From a bacterium (GTDB taxonomy: Bacteria; SZUA-182; SZUA-191): 22,322 bases of DNA. Below the pieces are notes generated by a model, which worked only from the letters and a program-made list of their open reading frames with translations, had not been told where the DNA came from and did not search any database. The stretch covers positions 1 through 22,322 of the forward strand of contig QIEW01000479.1 of the NCBI GenBank assembly GCA_003230535.1. Direction: 5' to 3'. The stretch's first letter is position 1. Each line of letters starts with the position of its first letter. Made by a program: the position numbers and the translations under genes. Shown here piece after piece: positions 7,524-13,649 of the stretch.

Positions 7524-7625
7524 CTGTCGGGTCCTCAGACCCGACAGTCTGAACGAGTGGCAGAACGAGTGGCAGGTTTACTGAACCTGCCGCCACCTGA
7601 AAAGTCCGCACCGGCAGGTGCGCTA
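7524..7625. repeat. REP doublet with trailing hairpin, inverted copy of 5218-5306
   Basis: Perfect stem CTGTCGGGTC-ctca-GACCCGACAG (7524-7547), then GTGGCAGGTT...AACCTGCCGCCAC (7569-7596), then GCACC/GGTGC around 7611-7624. It lies directly at the 3' end of the GxxExxY pseudogene; its last bases overlap that gene's stop. Confidence 0.8.
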
Positions 7626-7986
7626 ATTTATCATTCTTTTAATTCCATCTTTCAACCGAAGTACATTGAAGTTAATCAGTAATCCAAGTCGTTTACCGCT
7701 CAATTTCAAATAGGACAGCAATTGAGCTTCATGAATAGGAGTCCGTTTTTCAACCGCCTTAAGTTCAACAATAACAGTTTCTTCAACCAGTAGATCAATC
7801 CTGTATCCCAGGTCAATGTTTATTCCGTCGTAATAAACGGGCAGCACAACCTGGGATTGTACAGCCTAACCCGCGTTTCTTCAACTCATGCACCAGACAC
7901 GCTTCGTATGCGCTCTCCAGCAGGCCCGGCCCCAATGCCGTATGCACCCTCATTGCCGCAGCAATAATTTCCCCTGAAATATCGTT
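7623..7986 (-). pseudogene. GxxExxY family protein (PD-(D/E)xK nuclease-like fold), frameshifted
   Basis: The 3' half is open (7623-7847, 74 residues) and ends in [21 protein letters not shown], the normal family C-terminus. It retains the nuclease-like core R-I-D-L-L-V...V-I-V-E-L-K-A-V. The 5' half continues in another frame from 7986 to about 7868: NDISGEII, AAMRVHTALGPGLLESAYEA, then VHELKKRGL. It contains the name-giving G-L-L-E-S-A-Y motif. One extra base near 7862-7870 separates the halves; removing it restores [11 protein letters not shown]. No ATG opens the 5' half before its internal Met. The intact protein would be about 120-125 residues, the family norm. The function of GxxExxY proteins is not established. 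Confidence 0.8.
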
Positions 7987-8035
7987 TAATTACCAACTCT
8001 CTGTGTTCCTCTGCGTTCTCTGTGGTTAAAAATAT

Positions 8036-9376
8036 TTATCCCTTAGCCTTGGCCGCTGCTTTTAATGACCGCAGCAGCCCGACCATCTGTACAATAGGTC
8101 GTTTAGCGGGGCAGACATAACTACAGCAGCCGCATAATATGCAGTCGGTGAGGCCATACTCCTCCGCCTCCTTGAACATCCCCCGCTCAGCGTAGATACT
8201 CAAGGTCTGGGGCATTAGGAACATCGGGCAAACCTCTACGCACTTGCCGCAACGGACACAGTCCCGATACCCTGCGGTATTCACCTCTGCCCGGGTCTGC
8301 ACCAGCACCCCGGAGGTGCCTTTGATAACCGGCAGCTGGGGGGTATATTGCGCCATACCCATCATGGGCCCGCCGAGGATGATTTTCCCGGCGCCCTCAC
8401 TGTCCCAATCGCAAAAATCCAATAGCTCCGAAACCTGTGTGCCCAGGCGTACTTTTAGGTTCTTAGGCTGCCTTACTCCGCTGCCGGTAACGGTAACGGT
8501 ACGCTCAATCAGCGGCTTGCCCAGGCTCAGAGCTTCATAGACGGCATAGACCGTCCCCACGTTTTGTACCACTACCCCCACATCCATAGGCAATCCCGGC
8601 GGGGGGGGGACCTGGCGATCCAATATAGTTTGAATCAAGTGCTTCTCTGACCCTTGTGGATATCTGACCCTTAGTTTCACCACATTGATGGTCAACCCTT
8701 TAGCCTCTATTTTAGTAGCAGCCTCTCTCAGGGCGGCGATCGCGTCAGGTTTGTTTTCCTCTATCCCGATATAAGCTTGGGAGATACCCAGGATATGGGC
8801 CAAAAGTTGTATCCCGGAGACCAGCTCCTGCGGATGTTCCATCATCATTCGATGATCGGCGGTAAGATAAGGCTCGCATTCGGCCCCGTTGATCAGTAGA
8901 GTATCTACTGGTTTTGCAACAGGGGGATTAAGTTTTACATGGGTGGGGAAGGTTGCTCCGCCTAAGCCTACAATTCCGGCATCCTGAACCTGATCCCTTA
9001 ATGCGGCCGTATCTTTGGAAAGTAGTTTCAGTAAGGGAATAGCGGAGTTAGCCCACTCCTGCGGTTGATTAGTATCGGTTTCGATTACGATAGAGGAGAC
9101 CTGTCGGCCGATGGGGTGAAGATACGGTTCGATGGATTTGACCTGGCCGGATACGCTGGCATGAACCGGCGCGGAGACATAACCCCTGCCTTGGGCAATC
9201 TTCTGCCCGACCTCAACCATGTCGCCTGCCTTAACTAATGCCTCGCAAGGCGCCCCAATATGTTGAGATAAGGGGAGCAATACTTTGGCCGGAACAGGAA
9301 AGGTTTCTATCGGGCAACCGGCCGTAATTTTATTTTCTGGAGGATGAATCCCGCCGATAAAGTATGTAGTTCCCAT
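8036..9376 (-). CDS. rnfC: Ion-translocating oxidoreductase complex subunit RnfC
   Basis: 446 residues, the usual length for the short RnfC form. RnfC is the peripheral NADH/NAD+-reacting subunit. It opens with the conserved GGIHPPENK. The NADH/FMN-binding part has GLGGATFPTHVKL and LINGAECEPYLTADHRMM, then the SLBB-type region. Two [4Fe-4S] motifs close the protein: CVRCGKCVEVCP (373-384) and CILCGCCSYVCP (412-423). The ATG at 9376 has no clear Shine-Dalgarno sequence, but the family N-terminus supports it. It heads the rnf group (C, D, G, E, A); upstream glyA lies on the same strand with repeat A3 between them. No rnfB is adjacent on either side of the operon. Confidence 0.97.
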   Translation of the reverse strand: MGTTYFIGGIHPPENKITAGCPIETFPVPAKVLLPLSQHIGAPCEALVKAGDMVEVGQKIAQGRGYVSAPVHASVSGQVKSIEPYLHPIGRQVSSIVIETDTNQPQEWANSAIPLLKLLSKDTAALRDQVQDAGIVGLGGATFPTHVKLNPPVAKPVDTLLINGAECEPYLTADHRMMMEHPQELVSGIQLLAHILGISQAYIGIEENKPDAIAALREAATKIEAKGLTINVVKLRVRYPQGSEKHLIQTILDRQVPPPPGLPMDVGVVVQNVGTVYAVYEALSLGKPLIERTVTVTGSGVRQPKNLKVRLGTQVSELLDFCDWDSEGAGKIILGGPMMGMAQYTPQLPVIKGTSGVLVQTRAEVNTAGYRDCVRCGKCVEVCPMFLMPQTLSIYAERGMFKEAEEYGLTDCILCGCCSYVCPAKRPIVQMVGLLRSLKAAAKAKG

Positions 9377-9430
9377 TTAGGACAATGTTTATACTAAAAT
9401 ATGTTTCTTGTTACGTGTTCCCAGGCTGCT

Positions 9431-9590
9431 AACCCGAATAATTCGGGATCATAAACACGCTCCCGCTGGTCGCTTCCATAGCGGGAGTTTTCGGTAATTT
9501 GTATGAGCTATTTTGTTTTTTGACCATTATTTTGCAAGCAGCTGTATTAAAATAACGTCATCAATGGTTGCCGTGGATTTATGAATAATC
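9431..9590 (-). repeat. Repeat family A, long copy A3
   Basis: The ~90-base core (9431-9521) is the inverse of A1/A2. It continues through a second block (ATTATTTTGCAAGCAGCTGT, then GCCGTGGATTTATGAATAATC) that is shared only with A4. Here the core also forms a perfect CTCCCGCT/AGCGGGAG hairpin. A3 lies directly 3' of glyA. Confidence 0.85.
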
Positions 9591-9594
9591 AGGG

Positions 9595-10848
9595 CTAATT
9601 GGAAAGAAGTTCTGGATAAAGTGGAAAGCCAGCCGAAAGTTTTTTTACTTCTTGTTTTATCTCGTTATATACTGCCGTATGGTCAATATTATGCAGCGCC
9701 TGACTGATAAGTTCGGCGATAAGTTTCATTTCCGGCTCTTTCATTCCTCTGGTAGTAGCCGCCGGCGTTCCTAATCTTATTCCGCTGGTTATCATAGGGC
9801 TTTGTTTGTCAAATGGAATTTCATTCTTGTTTGCAATGATTCCGCATTCGGCCAGCGACTGGGCGGCTACCTTGCCGGTGATTTCTTTTAGGGTAAGGTC
9901 TACCAGCATCAGATGATTATCAGTTCCCCCGGAGACCAGCCGGAAGCCATAGCCGGACAATGCTTCCGCTAATGCTTTTGCATTGGTTACAATCTGCTGC
10001 TGATAAGCTTTAAATTCCGGCGACAGGGCTTCATGGAAGCAGACGGCCTTAGCGGCAATGATATGCATCAGCGGGCCGCCCTGCATCCCCGGAAATACAG
10101 CTTTGTCTATCGTCCGGGCAAATTCTTTGCGGCAGAGGATCATCCCGCCCCTTGGGCCGCGCAAGGTTTTATGGGTAGTTGTAGTTACAAACTCACAGTA
10201 AGGTATAGGGGAAGGATGTACCCCGGCTACCACTAAGCCGGCAATATGGGCAATATCGGCCAAAACATAGCAGCCCGCCTCATCGGCTATACTGCGGATA
10301 GCCGGAAAATCAATAATCCGGGGATAAGCCGATGCGCCGACTACGATTAATTTAGGCCGGTGACGTAAAGCCAGTTCCCGAAGCTGATCCAGATCCAGCC
10401 GCTCTGTTCTCCGGTCTACGCCGTAAGGGATGAAATTATAAGTTTGGCCGGAAAAATTCACCGGGCTTCCATGGGTAAGATGCCCCCCATGTGCCAGGCT
10501 CATCCCCAGCGCTGTATCCCCGGGTTTAAGTATGGCGGTATACACTTCCAAGTCGGCCTGAGAGCCCGAATGGGGCTGTACATTTACATGCTCGGCTCCA
10601 AACAGCGCCTGGGCCCGGTCTATCGCCAACTGCTCGACCTGATCTATATAACGGCAGCCTTCATAGTAACGGCGATAGGGATAACCCTCGGCATATTTGT
10701 TGGTCAGGACCGAACCTTGCGCCTCCAATACCGCCAGACTGGAGAAATTTTCAGAGGCAATAAGCTCTATTTCGCCAATTTCTCTCCTAACTTCTGCCTG
10801 TAATATTTCAGCTACTTCAGGATCAACTTCCTTTAATTTGCCCGACAT
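9595..10848 (-). CDS. glyA: Serine hydroxymethyltransferase
   Basis: 417 residues from the chosen start, the standard bacterial length. This PLP enzyme interconverts serine and glycine, charging tetrahydrofolate with a one-carbon unit in the cytoplasm. Visible signatures are ELIASENF (28-35), TNKYAEGYP (49-57), the [15 protein letters not shown] loop (120-134) and the PLP-lysine motif [14 protein letters not shown] with Lys227. The ATG at 10848 follows AAGGAAAG at good spacing and matches homologues. The open frame extends 45 codons further, but those codons merely translate repeat A4 and are rejected. rpiB lies upstream, a pairing seen in several phyla. The gene is bracketed by ~160-bp direct repeats A4 and A3. 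Confidence 0.98.
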   Translation of the reverse strand: MSGKLKEVDPEVAEILQAEVRREIGEIELIASENFSSLAVLEAQGSVLTNKYAEGYPYRRYYEGCRYIDQVEQLAIDRAQALFGAEHVNVQPHSGSQADLEVYTAILKPGDTALGMSLAHGGHLTHGSPVNFSGQTYNFIPYGVDRRTERLDLDQLRELALRHRPKLIVVGASAYPRIIDFPAIRSIADEAGCYVLADIAHIAGLVVAGVHPSPIPYCEFVTTTTHKTLRGPRGGMILCRKEFARTIDKAVFPGMQGGPLMHIIAAKAVCFHEALSPEFKAYQQQIVTNAKALAEALSGYGFRLVSGGTDNHLMLVDLTLKEITGKVAAQSLAECGIIANKNEIPFDKQSPMITSGIRLGTPAATTRGMKEPEMKLIAELISQALHNIDHTAVYNEIKQEVKKLSAGFPLYPELLSN

Positions 10849-10863
10849 AATTGTCTTTCCTTC

Positions 10864-11022
10864 ACCCGAATAATTCGGGATCATAAACACGCTCGGAGTT
10901 GGTCGCTTCCATAGCGGGAGTTTTAGGTAATTTGTATGAAAATTTTGTTTTTTGGCCGTTATTTTATAAGTAGCTGTATTCAAATAACATCACCAATATT
11001 TACCGTGGATTTATGAATAATC
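10864..11022 (-). repeat. Repeat family A, long copy A4
   Basis: Same orientation as A3 and similar over about 159 bases: it starts with CCCGAATAATTCGGG and ends with CCGTGGATTTATGAATAATC. It occupies nearly the whole rpiB-glyA gap, so the glyA transcript leader must lie within or beside it. Confidence 0.85.
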
Positions 11023-11027
11023 CGGAT

Positions 11028-11483
11028 TCAAGCGGTGGTTGTTATTTTATTGATTTTCTCCAACCGTCTTAGATGCCTCTCGCCGGCAAATTCGGTTTCC
11101 AACCAGGCTTTGGTAATCTTTTCGGCCAACTCTTTGTCTACCACTCGTCCTCCCAGGACTAAGATGTTGGCGTCATTATGCTCCCGACTCATACGAGCGG
11201 TAAGCTCGTTATGGCAGAGCGCCGCCCTAATTCCAGGATACCGATTGGCTACGATACTCATTCCTATTCCGGTACCGCAAACCAGGATTCCGCCTGCCGC
11301 CTGCCCCTGGAGAACCGCCTCCACTACCTTCACTCCTAAATCAGGATAATCCACCGAAGCCGAGCTATAACAGCCTAAGTCGAGAAATTCATAGCCCCAA
11401 CCGGCAAGAAGTCCTTTTAGGTGTTCTTTTAACTCCCAGCCGCCATGGTCGCTTCCTAAAGCCAGCTTGCATTTATTAGTCAT
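11028..11483 (-). CDS. rpiB: Ribose-5-phosphate isomerase B
   Basis: 151 residues, normal for RpiB, which interconverts ribose-5-phosphate and ribulose-5-phosphate in the pentose phosphate pathway. Visible are the SDHGG substrate loop (11-15), the catalytic Cys69 in CGTGIGMSIVANR, and the RAALCHNELTARMSREHNDANILVLGGR stretch with the phosphate-binding Arg/His residues. The ATG at 11483 fits the family N-terminus (NKCKLALGSDHGG). Its Shine-Dalgarno sequence is poor. In-frame codons further upstream (to 11537) are partly derived from element M1 copy 2 and are not conserved. It is the first gene of the minus-strand run ending with the oppD-like gene; no convincing promoter was found. Confidence 0.95.
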   Translation of the reverse strand: MTNKCKLALGSDHGGWELKEHLKGLLAGWGYEFLDLGCYSSASVDYPDLGVKVVEAVLQGQAAGGILVCGTGIGMSIVANRYPGIRAALCHNELTARMSREHNDANILVLGGRVVDKELAEKITKAWLETEFAGERHLRRLEKINKITTTA

Positions 11484-11524
11484 AACGACAAGCAGTATAC
11501 CACTGCATTTTGGCATTAACAATA

Positions 11525-11656
11525 GAGCCTCTTGCAAAACTAGCTTAGATTGTCATTCCTGCGAAAGCAGGAATCCATAAGTTGCTGATTTTACACAATC
11601 TGGATTCCCGATAAAAACACTCGGGAATGACATTTTCAGACTTTCGCAAGTACCTC
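11525..11656 (-). repeat. MITE-like element M1, copy 2
   Basis: Near-identical to 5337-5469 but inverted: ends GAGCCTCTTGCAAAA and TTTCGCAAGTACCTC, with GTCATTCC arms and the central AATCCATAAGTTGCTGA. It lies immediately upstream of rpiB, so it forms part of the leader or separates the gene from its promoter. The remainder of 11484-11812 holds only A/T-rich sequence and the terminator at 11707-11749. Confidence 0.85.
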
Positions 11657-11706
11657 AATAGTTAAATTAAAAGGTATAGAACTTTAGAAATTATTTTGAT
11701 AAGTAA

Positions 11707-11749
11707 CTAAAAGGGCTCGGCAGATACACTCTCTACCGAGCCCTTTTAG
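11707..11749 (-). terminator. Intrinsic terminator after the tetraheme cytochrome gene
   Basis: A 14-bp perfect stem (AAAAGGGCTCGG at 11709-11720 with CCGAGCCCTTTT at 11736-11747, plus two outer pairs) around a 15-base loop. The A and T tracts on the two sides allow termination in either direction. It lies about 65 bases past the cytochrome stop and insulates the gene from rpiB. Confidence 0.9.
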
Positions 11750-11812
11750 CTTATAATTTACGCCTAGTTCTAAACTCTCAGTTCCTCAACTAAAAAACTT
11801 ATAACACTTTGT

Positions 11813-12310
11813 TTACTGTCTTTGTATGTTCTCAGCAGCGCTTTGCTTAGGATGACATTTAGCACAGAACATAGGTAGATTGGAACCCCCATCAGAGGGC
11901 CACCGCAGGTACATATAGTAAGGGTTGGAAGGATGTTGGTCGTGGCAACTGGTGCAGACAACATCTTCTTCTTCCCCGGGGAAGCCTTTAGACTGTGCCG
12001 GTAAGACAACCTTATTCGGATCCGGAGTAAATCCAACGGGATGCGTATGGTTCAGATCGACCGGCCGATAGCCTGCTCCATCAGGTTCTGGCGCATGGCA
12101 AGCCAAGCATAGAGAACCAATCCTCTTCATGGGTTTCCCAGTCCTGGGGTTAATAGTGGTGGTGTTTGGAGTTTCTGTAAGGATAACCGGCCCCTGACCC
12201 GAATGCACTCCATGACATAATGTGCAGTCATCATGCGGACCTGCCCAAACCATTCCCGGTAATGCAGCAGCTACCAGCATTACCAATATCACATAGCCTA
12301 ACCTCCTCAT
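11813..12310 (-). CDS. Secreted tetraheme c-type cytochrome
   Basis: 165 residues with a signal peptide (MRR, hydrophobic 5-20, likely cleavage after VWA at 21-23). Four CXXCH motifs bind c-type heme: CTLCH (29-33), CLACH (68-72), CTSCH (119-123) and CAKCH (149-153). Further His residues (for example in VHSGQG, DLNHTHPVGF and DQHPSNP) could serve as distal ligands. The spacing and the GPHDDCTLCHGVHSG opening resemble the doubled-CXXCH cytochromes of anaerobic metal or sulfur respirers and of ammonia-forming nitrite reductase partners; the electron partner is unknown. AGGAGG lies 8-9 bases before the ATG. It is monocistronic, with its own promoter and terminator, and is divergent from the dehydratase genes. 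Confidence 0.93.
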   Translation of the reverse strand: MRRLGYVILVMLVAAALPGMVWAGPHDDCTLCHGVHSGQGPVILTETPNTTTINPRTGKPMKRIGSLCLACHAPEPDGAGYRPVDLNHTHPVGFTPDPNKVVLPAQSKGFPGEEEDVVCTSCHDQHPSNPYYMYLRWPSDGGSNLPMFCAKCHPKQSAAENIQRQ

Positions 12311-12372
12311 CTCTTCACCTCCTCATTAAAAATCAATAAGTTTAACAGTACCTCTCGGAATAAATTTTCCTC

Positions 12373-12401
12373 ATCTTAACCTATAAATCAAGGCTTGTCA
12401 A
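12373..12401 (-). promoter_or_regulatory. Sigma70-type promoter of the tetraheme cytochrome gene
   Basis: On the minus strand: consensus -35 TTGACA (12396-12401), 17-base spacer, -10 TAAGAT (12373-12378). The predicted start of transcription lies about 55 bases upstream of the cytochrome ATG. Confidence 0.75.
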
Positions 12402-12507
12402 CCCCCAAATAAGCTTTCCTTAAAAATTAATTTTTCGGGATTGTTACAAACCGGATATATCATCTACAAATAAGGCACAAACCTAGGGCGCCCATAAGTT
12501 TTAGCTG

Positions 12508-12663
12508 CTAAAATAGCAATAAATTATCCATGAAGAAAGCTTCTGGCCGGAAATATTTTAAGGCAGCTTTAGGCCGTCCCTCCGAATACATACGTTCCAA
12601 ACCCGACCTGCCATTCTGTTGGAATCTTCTTAGCCACAGTCTGATCTGTGTGAGGATTACACC
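12508..12663 (-). pseudogene. Possible relic of a transposase helix-turn-helix region
   Basis: In the otherwise gene-free stretch 12311-12855, one minus-strand frame after a TAG (12664-12666) encodes LTQIRLWLRRFQQNG, then RSGLERMYSEGRP. This resembles the 'W..R....G..GL....R.GRP' DNA-binding start of IS630/Tc1-like transposases. The frame ends at 12508-12510 without any catalytic part. No terminal repeats were found. It may be coincidence; at best it is a short remnant. Confidence 0.35.
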
Positions 12664-12750
12664 CTAACCCCTGTCAATGATATTCGTCAAGCTGCCACCC
12701 ATTCTTAATGCACATAACTAGCTGATCTATAATCACTTAGAATAAAACAG

Positions 12751-12765
12751 ACTCTATTTTAGAGT
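12751..12765. promoter_or_regulatory. Palindromic operator candidate upstream of the dehydratase operon
   Basis: Perfect inverted repeat ACTCTA-ttt-TAGAGT, touching the -35 box of the promoter below. Its position suits a regulator-binding site. No regulator gene is nearby. Confidence 0.3.
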
Positions 12766-12794
12766 TGACAGGTTCCCCCATAACAACATAAAAT
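12765..12794 (+). promoter_or_regulatory. Sigma70-type promoter of the dehydratase operon
   Basis: Consensus -35 TTGACA (12765-12770), 18-base spacer, -10 TAAAAT (12789-12794). It leaves a leader of about 50 bases and makes a translation start at 12793 impossible, supporting the ATG at 12856. Confidence 0.6.
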
Positions 12795-12855
12795 GGTCAG
12801 GCTGGATTTTTTATCGGATCACCTTGAATTAACTTTTTACCGGAGGTTACGCTAT

Positions 12856-13647
12856 ATGATAAGTGTGGGGGTAGATATTGGTTCCCGCACAACTAAAGCG
12901 GTAGTCCTGGATGATGGTCAAAATGGTCAGGGAAACAAGATCCTGGGAGACGCTATCATAGAGACCGGGATAAACCCCATCTCCAGCGGAGAGCGGGTAT
13001 TGGAGGAAGCTCTTTCCAATGCCGGTGTCTCACGGAAGACGTTGGGTAAAATTGTAGCTACAGGCTATGGTCGAATCTCAGCCCGTTTTGCAGATAAAAC
13101 GATTACGGAGATCACTTGTCACGCCAGAGGTGTCCACCATATGGAACCGTCTGTTTGCACAATCATCGACATTGGAGGACAAGACAGCAAGGTCATAAAA
13201 CTGGATGACAGGGGACGAGTGCAGGATTTTGTTATGAACGACCGTTGCGCTGCTGGAACAGGGAAGTTTTTAGAGGTAATGTCCAGAGCCATGGAGACCG
13301 TAATCGAAGAGTTTTCCCAATTATTTTTTGAGGCCGGCGAACCTTGTGCCATCAGCAGCATGTGTACTGTTTTCGCCGAAAGTGAAGTTATCTCTCTGCT
13401 GGCCGATGGACACAATCGCCCGGACATCATTGCAGGGCTTCACTTGGCGGTAGCCAAACGTGTAGCCAACATGGCCCTGAGGCTTGGTCTGGAAGAAGGG
13501 GTAGCCTTCACCGGCGGGGTGGCTAAAAATCAAGGGATGGTAGCGGCGCTGGAGCAGGAGTTAGAAACTAGTTTCACTCCCCTATCCTATGAACCGCAAC
13601 TAATCGGGGCATTGGGGGCGGCGCTCCTGGCCCGGAAGCTGAAATAG
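12856..13647 (+). CDS. 2-hydroxyacyl-CoA dehydratase activator (HgdC/FldI-type ATPase)
   Basis: 263 residues, the standard size of the BadF/BcrA/HgdC family. The ASKHA-type ATPase begins with VGVDIGSRTTKAVVLDD (phosphate loop, 4-20). A second phosphate loop is IIDIGGQDSK (about 103-112), followed by the adenosine loop FTGGVAKNQG (about 218-227). Cys131 in NDRCAAGTGKF and Cys170 in SSMCTVFAESE are the conserved ligands of the single [4Fe-4S] cluster shared across the homodimer. The protein uses ATP to push one low-potential electron into the dehydratase. The ATG at 12856 follows GGAGG at 9 bases; a longer frame from 12793 overlaps the promoter. It is followed after 2 bases by the first dehydratase subunit. 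A benzoyl-CoA reductase ATPase is less likely because only one ATPase gene is present. Confidence 0.93.
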   Translation: MISVGVDIGSRTTKAVVLDDGQNGQGNKILGDAIIETGINPISSGERVLEEALSNAGVSRKTLGKIVATGYGRISARFADKTITEITCHARGVHHMEPSVCTIIDIGGQDSKVIKLDDRGRVQDFVMNDRCAAGTGKFLEVMSRAMETVIEEFSQLFFEAGEPCAISSMCTVFAESEVISLLADGHNRPDIIAGLHLAVAKRVANMALRLGLEEGVAFTGGVAKNQGMVAALEQELETSFTPLSYEPQLIGALGAALLARKLK

Positions 13648-13649
13648 AA

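Larger units (their letters stand above)
7419..8029. mobile_element. 611-bp unit with ACCACAGAG terminal inverted repeats carrying a GxxExxY gene
   Basis: The ends are 31-bp inverted repeats at 7419-7449 and 7999-8029, matching at 28 of 31 positions. Each is internally repetitive (AACCACAGAG, CACAGAGG, AACACAGAG). The unit fits exactly between the rnfC stop (8036-8038) and the rnfD start (7415). It contains a broken GxxExxY gene on the minus strand and REP elements (7524-7625). No transposase is encoded. GxxExxY genes accompanied by ACCACAGAG-like sequences are, as far as I recall, a recurring sight in bacterial genomes; treating the pair as a mobile unit is my inference. Confidence 0.6.

Noticed and set aside
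8244-8540. Plus-strand frame inside rnfC
   Set aside because: Antisense shadow of a highly conserved gene, with no ribosome binding site and no recognisable protein.
10849-10983. 45-codon N-terminal extension of glyA
   Set aside because: It is a translation of repeat A4. The ATG at 10848 has a good ribosome binding site and matches the family N-terminus.
11484-11537. 18-codon N-terminal extension of rpiB from a TTG
   Set aside because: The start codon lies in MITE-like element M1 copy 2; the residues are not part of RpiB.
11770-12036. 88-residue frame overlapping the cytochrome gene
   Set aside because: Shadow frame; the cytochrome frame has a signal peptide and four CXXCH motifs.
12793-12855. 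Upstream start for the dehydratase activator
   Set aside because: It overlaps the -10 box of the promoter and has no ribosome binding site. The ATG at 12856 follows GGAGG and begins at the conserved VGVDIGS region.
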